NCBI RefSeq assembly: GCF_963583255.1
Contig: NC_084807.1
Coordinates: forward strand, 16,887,072-16,951,071
From: Pyrus communis
Lineage: Eukaryota; Streptophyta; Magnoliopsida; Rosales; Rosaceae
DNA length: 64,000 nt
Direction of reading: 5' to 3'
Shown: positions 46,744 through 57,557 of the stretch, one piece after another
How the letters are laid out: every line of letters begins with the position of its first letter
How positions within the stretch are numbered: the first letter of the stretch is position 1
Program-made: the position numbers and the translations under genes
Notes under the pieces: model-generated
What the model was told of the DNA's origin: nothing
The model's database searches: none
What the model saw: the letters and a program-made list of their open reading frames with translations, nothing else

Positions 46744-47960
46744 GGGTAAATATTAGTTTACTACCCTCATGTTTTGTGGTTTTCAACATTTAGTACATCA
46801 AATTTTTTTTAAGTCCCAGAGTCATACCTAAAGTGTAAATTTTGGGATAGTCTCATATATCTGTTAGTCAAACTATTAAGTTTTCCTTAACTGATGACGT
46901 GGTGCCCATGTGTACAATGATTGGGCACCACGTGTCAATAAGGGTCCCACGTGGATATTAAAAAAAATTACAAAATTACAACACAAAAAAAATGTTCTTC
47001 TCTTTCGAACATCTTCTTCTTCTCCCTCCCTTCTCTAACCTTCCTTTCTCTCCTCCTCTGCACACCCTCTCTGCACACCATCTCCACTTTCTCTCTCTAA
47101 CCCTCATCTTTCTCCTTCTTTGCACATCCTCTCTGCCATAGGAGATGAGCAAATCCGTACCCACCTTTTCCCCTGCACCCTTTCCCTCCATTCTCTTTTC
47201 TGCAACCCGCACCCATTCCTTCCCTTCTCTCTTCTGCACCTGCACCACCCTCTCTTCTCTCATATGCAACTCGTACCCACGCTCCCTTCTCTCATTTGCA
47301 ACCCGTACCCACGCTCCTAGTTGCGAGGCCTCAGCAACATCGTCCACATACAATGTTCCACCTTTATCCACTTCCCCGTTGCTGGGCAACCATTTCGATA
47401 CCTGTAAAAAGGGCGCGATTAAACCGGCTTCAAATGGCGAAATCCCCATGGCGGCTGGATTAGAAGAGACGCTGGTGGCGATAGTCGTTGACTTCAGAAG
47501 CGAGATCAACACCAGCACGATCAGGCTCTTGCGCTCTCACCTAGAATCTCCTCGGTGAGGGTTGTGCACAACAACTGCGAGGGCCTAACGGCGGCCGACG
47601 AAGGCTTCAAGCTAGAGAATTGCATCTGGTATTTGCGAACGGGGATAGAGGGGTCGATATTGGGCTTCTGGTTAGATCGGAATACCCAAGACCTGACCCA
47701 GCATTTATGAAATCCTAGGCAGTTCCCTATGCAGAGGTTTGATTAGGTTGGTGAGGTAGTGGTGTAGTGTGTTCTTGGAGAATGATGGGATAGATCTCGA
47801 AAACCCTAGTAAGCGATGGATGCCATTGCGAAGGTTAACGATGGTGAATCGGCAACGGGAAGGTTGAATTGAAAGGTGGGGTTACATAACTGGAAGTGAT
47901 TTGGGGGAAAAATTAGGGATTGGGAAAATGGTATGTGAAGAAAGCTCGAATGTGGTTTAC

Positions 47961-47998
<38 letters not shown>

Positions 47999-48393
47999 GA
48001 GCTCGCAAGTACGGATTTGCACATATGGGAGAGAGAGAGAGAGAGAGAGAGAGCTCGCAAGTACGGATTTGCACATATGGGTGGAGGCTGAGAAAGGAGG
48101 GACGGTCGAGGGTTGAGGAAGAACAGATTTTTTTTTGTTGTTGTAATTTTGTAATTTTGTAATTTTATTTTTATTTTTTAATATCCACGGGGGACCCTTA
48201 TTAACACGTGGCGCCTAGTCATTGTCCATGTGGGCACCATGTCATCAGTTAACGGAAGACTTAACAGTTTAACTAATGGATGTATGAGACTGTCCCAAAA
48301 TTTACACTTTAGGTATGACTCTGGGACAAAAAAAACTTGATGTACTAAATGTTGAAAACCACAAAACATGAGGGAGTAAAATGATATTTACCC
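46744..48393. mobile_element. MULE-type TIR element D with 9-bp TSD, unknown cargo
   Basis: TIRs of about 215 bp: the left starts GGGTAAATATTAGTTTACTA, and the right end is its inverse with few changes. Flanks ATGAAACTA (46735-46743) and ATAAAACTA (48394-48402) form a 9-bp duplication with one mismatch. The interior is CT-rich on the left and more GC-rich at 47330-47720, where open stretches occur on both strands (AGLEETLVAIVVDFRSEI on plus). This could be captured host sequence, as in Pack-MULEs, but I do not recognise it. At 47960-48080 a GA microsatellite with a 29-bp neighbour (CTCGCAAGTACGGATTTGC) is duplicated. Confidence 0.88.
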
Positions 48394-48446
48394 ATAAAAC
48401 TAATTAATAAATAAATAAAAACTAAAACCCCAGGCATGGAGAGAGC

Positions 48447-50120
48447 TAGGGGTGGGTTCAAAAAACCAAAAGTCGAAAAAAAACCTGACCAAAAACCGAA
48501 CCAAGACCAAAAAAAACAAAATTGAAACTGTAAAATCGGATCGAACTGAATTTGGTTCAGTTCGGTTTGGTTTTTGGGGTTCGGAAACCGGGCTGAACCA
48601 AAGTATTGGCAAAACGACGTCGTTTTATATTTAAGTATGAATTAATGATTTTTTTTCCTTAAACGGCGTCGTTCAGTCAAGTTTGTAGTGACTTCTTCAG
48701 TTTGAAACCCTAAACAGATCGATCCATTCCTTTTCCCTTATCCCTCTCCTCTGTATTCTCACTTTGGACCATCTCCTTCCTAGCTCAGCCGCTTTTCAAC
48801 TTCATCTTCTTCCTTCCTAGCGACTTGCGACCTGTCTCAGACTCTCACATCTTGCCGTCGCTGTCTCACTCTCAATCTTTCACCCCCGTGACCCGTGACC
48901 CGCGACCCACGACTTCCTCTCGCAGTTTTGAGTCTCGAGTCCTAACCCACAAATTCCCTCTTTTGCAAGGTTAGTCTCTCACTCCCATGATGCGTTACGT
49001 TTTGCAGAATTTTTTTTTTTCAATTTCATTGGTTCTGATATGTAGCTTTTTAATTTCATGGGTTTTACAATTTGTTTTGGGTATGCTGGATTTGGTTGGG
49101 TAATTTCATTTCTGAACACTATTAGACTATTAGTTGAGGTTTGATTAATTTGTGAGAAATTTTGGTTCTGCAATTTGTTTTGGGTATGTTGGATTTGGTT
49201 CTGCAGCTTTCACTCTAGGGTTTTCTCGGTATAGTGTGAGCCTTTCCGAGTCCATGAAGGGAGTGGGGAGTGTCGATGTGGGTTATTGGAGAAATTGGGG
49301 TTGTTGGGTAAATTAGGGTTATTGAATTGGGAAAATTGGGTGTCGACCCACGACAGAAGGGGGAGGAGAATTGCTGGTTGCATCGTTAAAGATAATAAAC
49401 TAATTGAAGTGGGAGGAGGATTGCATCTTTGGTTGTTATTCTAATTAATTTGAAGATTGGCTTTGGATATTGAGTTTTATCGATTTCCTTGGATATTGAA
49501 TTTCATCCAAAGCGGCAGGGTCTCATAACGTATTCTGTCTGTCTGAAAATTTAAGTGGATTTGATATTAATTAGAATAACAACCTTCCTTAAAGATAATA
49601 AACTAAATGAAAAGCTTCCCTACTAGTTAAACTGATTGGATTAGTGCTTTATGAAATTGCAGATTACTTTCCAATTCTATGTTTTGTATCTTAATTAGAT
49701 GAAGTCAAGTGCATCAAAGGCCTCAAGCTCAAGCTCAAATTCAATGAGATCATCAAATAGCTCCTGTGAAAAAAATAAACTCATCTACTTCTACACTATC
49801 GCAAGTAAGTTGTCATCTCTATACTTTCTCTATGGTTCTTATGTTTCAATTTATTTAATAATTAATTGTAATGATTTTTTCTCTTATTTTTGAAGGACAT
49901 TGTTGGTGAATCAATTCCACCTCAACTCCCCATTGTGGCAACTCAACAAACTCCTATGTTATGATTGTGTTGGAAATGTTAAAATTTCATATTTTAAAAA
50001 TTTTCATTTTTTTGAGGGGAAAAAAAAACCGAACCAAGAAAAAACCGAAAAAAAATTGAACCAAACCGAAATTTCAGTTTTGGCAAAAAATCGAACCTTT
50101 TAGAACTCAACCCAGCCTTA
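48447..50120 (+). mobile_element. hAT-like element with perfect 8-bp TSD
   Basis: Flanked by GAGAGAGC at 48439-48446 and 50121-50128, an exact 8-bp duplication. The termini TAGGGGTGGGTTCA and (inverse) TAAGGCTGGGTTGA match at 11 of 14 positions. Subterminal AACCGAACC-type repeats fill both ends (48480-48600 and 50020-50100), typical of hAT elements. Inside, a short Ser-rich frame starts at 49699 (MKSSASKASSSSSNSMRSSN). It can be joined by a GT-AG intron (about 49804-49895) to a few codons ending GESIPPQLPIVATQQ. This resembles the two ends of a transposase gene after a large internal deletion; that reading is inference. Confidence 0.88.
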
Positions 50121-50128
50121 GAGAGAGC

Positions 50129-50828
50129 CATTCGACTTCTGTGCTTGTCCACCTCGCCATCGCAAACCCAGCAAAGAGCAAAGTAGAAAAATTCGAAAAA
50201 CAAACTGAAGAAGAAGATGGCGACGATGTGTTGGTGAATAAAGAGACCGGCAAGATCAGTGGCCGGAGCCCACACATTTCTGCAATTGGGAGCAAAACGG
50301 CGGTGCTCTTATTTTTTAGTTTGCATTTTTTTCCAGATCTGATCAAATCATGATAGCAATGTTATGCAACTTTCAAGAGGGAGAGAAGCACCTGGGAGAG
50401 AAACGGTACGATGACTTCTAAATCACCAGTCACCACTGAAAAGTTCAACTGCAAAAATTGTGGGTATCAGGAGTTTTGGGGCAGGTCCCGGCGGTTTTCT
50501 TATTTCTTTGAATTTTTATAATCTCTAATGCGTAATAAAACACTTATTATAAGTCAAAAATTTATGAAATTACTAGTTTAACTTTTTAATTAAAATAGAA
50601 CATGAATAAGAAATATAGGGCATAAATGTAATTTCACACAATTAAATTTTACTTTTTTTTTTTTTAAGTTTTACCTACATATAATCCTAATATATCTTTA
50701 ATTAAAAAAAAAAAAAAACTTTTCAATCTCACATTCTCTATCATTCTCTTCCTCTCTCCTTGTATTTCAAAAACAAAAATAAAAAATTTTCTCATACATT
50801 TTGTGTGTGCCTATATGCTAATTTATTT
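50129..50828. other. AT-rich spacer upstream of the receptor gene
   Basis: Homopolymeric A/T tracts at 50650-50720. No gene; the right end presumably holds the promoter of the receptor gene. Confidence 0.45.
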
Positions 50829-50836
50829 TATAAAAA
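50829..50836 (+). promoter_or_regulatory. Candidate TATA box for the malectin-like receptor gene
   Basis: TATAAAAA lies 71 bp before the first ATG at 50907, which would leave a leader of about 40-50 nt. Position and sequence fit, but AT-rich surroundings make chance occurrence likely. Confidence 0.35.
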
Positions 50837-50906
50837 GTAACAGTGTTTTGTGGGGTTAAATTGTAAAACACGTGTCACAAACTAAACAAAGAGACACGAA
50901 GGAGAC

Positions 50907-52409
50907 ATGGAATCTGGGACAGCAGACCCACAGCCCCCGAAACTCAAGTCTCGCTCTTCCTCTTCCGCCATTTCTGAATTCTCCAGACTCCCTCCCATGG
51001 AGTTTCCGTACAGAAAGCTCCTTTTCTCTCTCTCGCTATTTTCTCTCTCTACCCTTTCCACCCTGTCTCACTCCCACTTCGCTCCAATAGACATCTACCT
51101 AGTCGACTGCGGCTCCACCGCGGAATCCACCGTCGACAATCGCCGCTTCGTTCCCGACTCGTCCAACCCTGATTCGCCCCTCTCCTCCTCAACTCGCTCA
51201 ATCCCGCTCAGAAATGAAAACCCAGTTCCCAATTCGCCCCAAATCTACAGCACGGCCAGGGCTTTCCGGCAGCCGTCGAAATACGAGTTCCAGATCCACG
51301 ACCCAGGGACCCATTTGGTACGCCTCCATTTCCAGACCTTTAATTCTTTGAAATTGGATTGGAATGATGCTCAATTTCATGTTTTGGTCAATGGGTTTGT
51401 GACTTTGACCGACTTTAGAGCTACAAAAATCCCCGTTGTTATGGAGTTCTTGATCTGGGTCGATTCCAAAAAGCTTGTAATCGAATTTGTTCCTGCTAAA
51501 AAATCATACTTTGCGTTTGTGAATGCGATTGAGGTGATTTCTGCGCCGAAGGATCTCGTTGCTGATACAGCGAAGTTTGTGAGTGATGAGAAAGTTGAGG
51601 GTTTTAATGGGCTAATTAAGCAAGCGCTTCAGGTTGTGTATAGGGTTAATGTGGGAGGTTCTAAAGTCACCCCTTGTAATGATACCCTGTGGAGGACTTG
51701 GGTTACTGATGATGAGTATTTGGAATCGGATTCTGGGTCGAAAAGGGTGTATTTTGGTGGCCGGATTAAGTATCAGGGTGGAGGGCCTAGCAGGGAAGTT
51801 GGTCCCGATAATGTGTATAATACGGCCCGGGTGATTCATAGTGCGAATGCTTTGATTCCGCATGTCAATATGACATGGGTTTTTGCAGCCGTTGGAGGAT
51901 ATAAGTATCTTGTTCGGTTGCATTTTTGTGACATTGCTAGTATTTCAATTGGATTGCTGTATTTCAATGTTTATGTGAATGGGAAATTAGCATATGAGAA
52001 TTTGGATTTGTCTATGGCTGCGAATTACATGTTGGCTTCTCCGTTCTATGCGGATTTTGTGGTTGATGGAGAGGATTCAGGTGTTCTGTCAGTAAGTGTA
52101 GGACCTTCGAATATGAGTGTGCCTTATGCCATCGATGGGATTTTGAATGGCATTGAAATCATGAGGTTGAATAACTCAATGGGGAGTCTTGATGGTGAGC
52201 ATTGTGCCGGGTGGGTTTTGAGGAACTGGCCAAGTGGAAATGTTGGTGCGGCGGTTCCTTTGGTTGCAGCCGCCTGTTTACTGCTGAGTATATCACTGGT
52301 CATACGAAGGAGGATGAGTGGGAAGGAATTCGTGGGATGGTCGAAACTTCCCACAGATGTTTCAGAAGTTAATCTCAAGCATGGAGTCACGCAGCTTTCG
52401 GTTAAGTAA
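50907..52409 (+). CDS. Malectin-like receptor protein without a kinase domain
   Basis: An intronless frame of 500 codons related to the extracellular part of CrRLK1L (FERONIA/THESEUS-type) receptors, which sense cell-wall carbohydrate and RALF-peptide signals. The first ATG precedes a Ser-rich 30-residue stretch. The ATG at 50997 (residue 31) begins MEFPYRKLLFSLSLFSLS, a clear signal peptide, and may be the true start (470 residues). Two malectin-like halves follow: about residues 65-225 (IYLVDCGSTAEST at the start) and about 240-425 (VYRVNVGG, ending AIDGILNGIEIMRLNN). A membrane segment lies at 446-466, then RRRM and a 34-residue tail. The family normally carries a 300-residue kinase next; here a stop follows and none is found downstream. 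It could act as a co-receptor or decoy, or be a truncated receptor; the frame is fully intact. Confidence 0.9.
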   Translation: MESGTADPQPPKLKSRSSSSAISEFSRLPPMEFPYRKLLFSLSLFSLSTLSTLSHSHFAPIDIYLVDCGSTAESTVDNRRFVPDSSNPDSPLSSSTRSIPLRNENPVPNSPQIYSTARAFRQPSKYEFQIHDPGTHLVRLHFQTFNSLKLDWNDAQFHVLVNGFVTLTDFRATKIPVVMEFLIWVDSKKLVIEFVPAKKSYFAFVNAIEVISAPKDLVADTAKFVSDEKVEGFNGLIKQALQVVYRVNVGGSKVTPCNDTLWRTWVTDDEYLESDSGSKRVYFGGRIKYQGGGPSREVGPDNVYNTARVIHSANALIPHVNMTWVFAAVGGYKYLVRLHFCDIASISIGLLYFNVYVNGKLAYENLDLSMAANYMLASPFYADFVVDGEDSGVLSVSVGPSNMSVPYAIDGILNGIEIMRLNNSMGSLDGEHCAGWVLRNWPSGNVGAAVPLVAAACLLLSISLVIRRRMSGKEFVGWSKLPTDVSEVNLKHGVTQLSVK

Positions 52410-53896
52410 AACAGCAGTACAGGATCGATAACTACCAGCTGATGTTTTTGTAGGTTTTGAGTTTGAAAATGAATGTTGTATTGTTATTCTATAGGTGATA
52501 GGTTGTATGAAACAGTATGTAATGTAAAACTTTCACGTTTGCCAATCTAATGAGTAATGAACTCTTGTCAGATATTCTAACACGATTCTACTAAATCAAT
52601 GGCTCCCGTTCACAATCTAGCAACAAAACATGTTAGGCCGTTCAGAACGTTTCCAGATAATGCCGCAGTCTAAGTCGTATCGATTTCGTGCTACGTTACA
52701 CACCGGAGGCCCAGCGATTGCTCAGTTGGGTAGCTTGTCACACTTTCAGTTCTCACTGCAACAGCTTTTTGCAGTTTATTCGACTCTTGTTTTGGTTTAT
52801 AATTTTGTATGCACTGGATATTTTTTGGTTTAATTGTTGATAAGGTATTTATTACTTTATCATGTTAATATGCATGTCTCAGTTTTGTATCTTTTGGATA
52901 ATTTGTTAAAAGTAATAGTCCTACTTGTTAGTAATTTATGCAAATAATAAGGAATTTGTTTTAGGTTATATCTGATAGGGCAAACCACAAAGCAGCACAC
53001 AAATTTTCTAATGATTTTCTTTATTAACATTAGGATTTGTCAATTGTAGCATCTTTCTGGCAGAAAATTGTTTTGCCTAACTACTTAAAACTTGACAAAA
53101 ACTAGGATGTTGTTCCTATTGACCAGCCATCGAAAAATAATTATTAGACAGACTTATACTTATCTAAATTCAACGAAATTTTATATGCAGACACTATACA
53201 CACAGAAGTACACAAATTTTTGAGATTTTTGGAGTTGATTTGCTATTTTAATTAAATCCAACAAAAAGAGAACAACGACAATGATAAAATAACGAAAACA
53301 AATTTTAGTTCACAAATTAAGAAAACGAGTTAGAGTAAGTGCTATCTACCGCCAAATAATCATGCAAACATGTTATGTTTCATTCAAATTCCTATTATTT
53401 CTAGATGAAGATGCTTAAGTTGGCTGACTGTTAGAACTTAACTTATTACTCTCTTACGTAGTATGTTAAGAGAATGGTGTTTTCGACTTAAGTTAGTTCC
53501 TAGCATGCAATCTACAATGACAAGTTCTAGATTTAACAAGTAGAAATCATTAAGAACAAAAGAGTTTGATGAGTCATCATAAGGTATCGTAAGTATTGAC
53601 GTTGTCTTACATATCTTAGAAATTGATCCACATGTGAAGTGACTGAGTATGTAGATTCAAATTATTATATTAATATTGAGGCTGGAACAAAAAATTGAAG
53701 ATGGCGCCAACCAGCATGCACTTAGACTAAAGTTTCTGGACACCCAAGATACAAGACCAAACGCCAAGCAAAGTGTTGAGAGAAAACAAATCTGCTTTAA
53801 AAAATGCAAAAATTGCTCATGTAACTCATATAAAACAGCCTTAGAATACTACCTAAAAAGAAATTATACAAAACGTGACGAAGGAAGAAAAAAATA
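52410..53896. other. 3' flank of the receptor gene and AT-rich spacer
   Basis: The first 150 bp probably form the 3' UTR (T-rich with TGTAATGTAAAAC at about 52518). Beyond that only AT-rich DNA with short frames is seen. Confidence 0.45.
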
Positions 53897-54140
53897 AACA
53901 TAAAACCACTATTTTAAAAATCCCTGCCTAGTCTAGGTGGTTGACCATCACCCTGATTAGTCTTTAGGTGTTTGAAAATGAAGAAAGTGTGCCTAGACCT
54001 GCTTAGGCGTTTGCCTAGCCATCTGCCTAGCCCAACTAAACCCACCTAGCCACCCGCCTAGGTTGTGACTCTTATTGAAGTCCGCCTAGGCACTATGCCC
54101 CAGCCTGCCGCTCGACTAGCGTCTAGTGTTTTTTAGAACC
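53897..54140. repeat. Small repeat rich in GCCTAGG motifs
   Basis: At least eight CCTAG/CTAGG motifs lie in 190 bp. The ends are roughly inverse (CTATTTTAAAAATCCCTGCC at the left, GTGTTTTTTAGAACC at the right), which suggests a small non-autonomous DNA transposon. No TSD was confirmed. Confidence 0.5.
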
Positions 54141-54439
54141 TTGCATAAAACTCAAACAAAGACATCACATAGAACTCCCTAACAGAAGTTTCCAGCCATC
54201 ATTTTTTGTACAAGAATATCTAATTCCAGTGAGACCGGTAATTTGATTATTGTAATAAATAAAAATTGTATATGAGTAGACCTTCGATGTCGCACCAGTG
54301 TGAATCAGTTGCCTATTGATCTTCACATGATCGGATCGACATTCATTACTCTGCAAACAGAAATGTTCAGGGAGAAAAACAACTGAGCGAGCACCAATTT
54401 GTTGTCAACTTACAGGTCCAACTATAACCTCATTTCTCT

Positions 54440-56164
54440 TCAAAAGTTGTGGTGGATGACATCATGACAGTCTCTCGTCAAATCTCCAAGAAGATCATGG
54501 TATTCAGTTAATGCGGGATGTGACTGAAAAGCATATATCAATAGAGGACAACATTAATCTAGAGACACACAGGGCAAGGAATGTAGACGCTGGTTTTTTG
54601 GTCGAATGTGAACACTACTTTAAGCAATAAATACCTGCAGGGTGATGCTATATGCTTTCCACAACCGCATATCGTGCTGGAAAAGATCGAATTGAACAAA
54701 AAGATGCCTTGCTCAAATGTGGAAATGTGTGAATTTGTCAGTTAAGAGCATGATTTATGTTAGCTTAAGGTTAGGCGAAACCATGACACACACAAAAACA
54801 TCATCCTGAGTCCTGACCTCGGCACCACTTGTCATTGGCCATGGGCCAAAGCCTATACAAATCTTGTCCATACCAAGTGTTTCCTACATGCCAATGGAAT
54901 TATAGACTTCAAACTCCAACCCAGGGATTGTACCCTTTAAATCACACACTTCTGGAGAAAGGACAACGTCAACTTGGGCTCCCCGCACCTATCAACTGGG
55001 TAATGCCATGGTCACGACTTAAACCCTTTAAGACTGCACGAGTATTATACCGCTAGAACAAGTTGTTATGATGAATTTTGTTCATGACTCATACTAAAGG
55101 AACTCAAGCATAGGAACAAAAGTATGATGTCGAAGTGAATGAAATGAGCAAAGCAAATGACAATGATGCTGGTATGCTCCTCATATGGCATAGACTTGAC
55201 AAATGAACCGTGTTGTACCTCAGATCGTCTTAAAAGAGTGGCCAGGACAACAATCCACTCTTTGAACTTGACAGAGCACAGATATGCCAAAAGGAATTCT
55301 GCATCAAACCGGCTCGGGTATGTACCCAATTGGAGCTGGAAAAAGAGAACCATGTTCATTCAGTAAGGCAAAACGCAATAACTTCTGTAAGATGTGACAA
55401 TGTGGCTTAATTTCTTAACATAAATAAAAAGAAGAAAGAACACTAGAATAAAGGGATTTTCAGATTCTGATGCCTTTTGTCCTATTAATTCCAGCCCTGA
55501 AGCAAAATTCTCCAGCCTTGCACTTCCATTTCTCTCTCTTTGAAGATATTCCTGGCATAAGTTGTTAGAACAACTTAGAATCACTTGATTACAAAAACTA
55601 AATCATCCTAACGAGTAATGATACCTGCAAGCTTATCTTACCACTAAATCAAACTGAGCGCCTTTCACAAATGCAACTAGCTTTGAGAGCTCTTTGCCTG
55701 ACATCATAAGGTTAGCATGGCCTTCTACGATATTCTTCGCGGAAGCAACATGTGCGTTCTGCTCCTTAAATGAGGTGCTGCTCGAAAGGAATGCCTGGGG
55801 AGTCTATATTATATTGAAAAACCAGGTTTGAGAGATACAGTACATAAGTGTGCACCAACCTCTTATCCAAGGACTGCTTTCTGAAGTTAGAACGGAAACC
55901 GAAATAGCCCAAAATTTTGGGAGATAGTCTGTCTGAATCTGTTGATGGCTGTTCATATTCCCTTCCAGATGTCAGCAAGAACCTCAACTAAGAGTCAAAC
56001 AAAGTTATTGTTATCCCCTTTGCAACCATCATCACTTGAACTAAAAGAAGCACAGGAACTTGTCCAGATAGATACCAGCTCCCCAGCGAGTTCATATAAC
56101 GATTCATCAAGTGTTGCCTGCATAGGTTTGACAACCCTTGTAAGGTACATCTATCATTGAAAAG

Positions 56165-56195
<31 letters not shown>

Positions 56196-57557
56196 GAGAT
56201 ACTCACTCAATAAATCCTTTTAAAACAAGAAGCTATTACCAGACAACTACCTGTAATAAACGCAAGGCACAATATTGACTGACTGCAGCACCTTCAACCT
56301 TTGCAATGACCTGGGCAATTCAAATAATATGAATTAATATACATAAGCATCACAGGTTGACCATCTTTTACTACATTTTCTCCCATACAGATTGGTTTTT
56401 CACATTTAGCAAGTGTTGCAGGAAGTATAGGCAGTGGGCACAGACTTTGTAACCAGAACACAGGTACACCGGATTTTTCAAGAACTATACTTCATATGTA
56501 ATAACAGTGCAACATGTAAGTTTCAAGATTTTCTACTCTGGAACACAGACGTGAATGCAGATCTGATAAAGCATTGGTTGTTTCATTTAAACCGCATTTT
56601 CACTCATAACAAAAAACTGTGCAAGACTCATTATTATACCGTGGAAAATTCTAAGTAATTTTTCCAAGGAAAAACTTATGTCAAAAGGAAGGGAAAAGAT
56701 AAGAAACTGAAGCAGAATAACAGTCTATTCAATATCTTACAAGTATATAGCAGGCAGCAGTCCGGTACCATCTACGTTGGAAGCATTCCTCAAACAACCT
56801 GAAAATTGAAAGCAGATAACAACTTGATAATTTAAAATCTGACAGCAGCACACTAAACAAATGTAAAACATTAATCACAGCTCAATCAGCCAATCCTATA
56901 TCTAGCGCATGATATAACGTAGCGAAAATTGGTAATTACGATGGTATAAAACTATCCAAAGAAAGTTCAAAGATCCTAAAGTCAAAATTTATTTGGTTCA
57001 CAGAACAATAAGGTTAAAAGAAAATGAATAACAGAAAATATAATCAATTTCTAGTTTCTGTAATTTGTGGAAGCTTTCTTTTTCTAAAGGAAAAAAATAA
57101 AAAACTCCATCCATGGTCTCTGAAGTAAACATCAGATAAAGATATTAAAAATATGAGATTGACTAATGAGATTTTTTTTTCTTGTGTCTATTTATTACTG
57201 AAATTTCACATTCATGCATGACAATGATGCAAGTAAGACTTCTCTATAGCATCAATATCCTTGTTACAATAGTTCTATGTATATACCTTTTATACACTGC
57301 AAATGTAAAGCAATGTTGTTTCAAATGAACAGGCAAAAGAAAGCATAAAACAAGAGAAGCGAAGAAAAAGTAGTCTGTTGATCTCCCAGCAGCAGACGGT
57401 AAATCCGCCCAATGTCGACCATCAGTTTTTCTTGCAACACTGACAACCACATCAAAGTTTTCTGGAAAATTTCTGAGCAAATCACAGGTCTTCTCTAAGA
57501 GAGTGGGATTCTTTCCGTATTTAGGAGCAGAAGGTCTGAATCTTGTTTGCGTTTTGC
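54440..57557 (-). pseudogene. C-terminal part of a RIC1-like Rab-GEF subunit gene, decaying
   Basis: RIC1 with RGP1 forms a guanine-nucleotide exchange factor for Rab6-type GTPases at the Golgi. Exons (minus strand): 57557-57374, 56798-56741, 56310-56251, 56117-56076, 55987-55860, 55780-55642, 55551-55474, 55335-55219, 54676-54635 and 54523-54440. Conserved segments include VARKTDGRHWADL, FEECFQRRWYRTAACYIL, ATLDESLYELAGEL, MSGKELSKLVAFVKG and FKEWIVVLATLLRRSE. Defects: the first exon seems frameshifted near 57530; its donor reads CT, not GT, after 57374; one intron starts GC (55473-55472); an acceptor near 54697 is lost; and the last exon shifts frame so the end reads HDVIHHNF. The ~700-residue N-terminal part is not seen upstream, where a copia begins at 58567. 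Most exons are clean, so decay is recent or the gene is partly functional. Confidence 0.8.

Noticed and set aside
46976..47518. 180-codon minus-strand frame
   Set aside because: Mostly Arg/Glu/Gly low-complexity translated from a CT-rich strand inside element D; no recognisable domain.
52410..53900. Kinase exon for the malectin-like receptor
   Set aside because: No glycine-rich loop, HRD or DFG motif was found in the plus-strand frames downstream.
54790..55060. 75-codon plus-strand frame in a RIC1 intron
   Set aside because: Sits in intronic sequence with the look of a dispersed repeat; no protein family recognised and no boundaries found.
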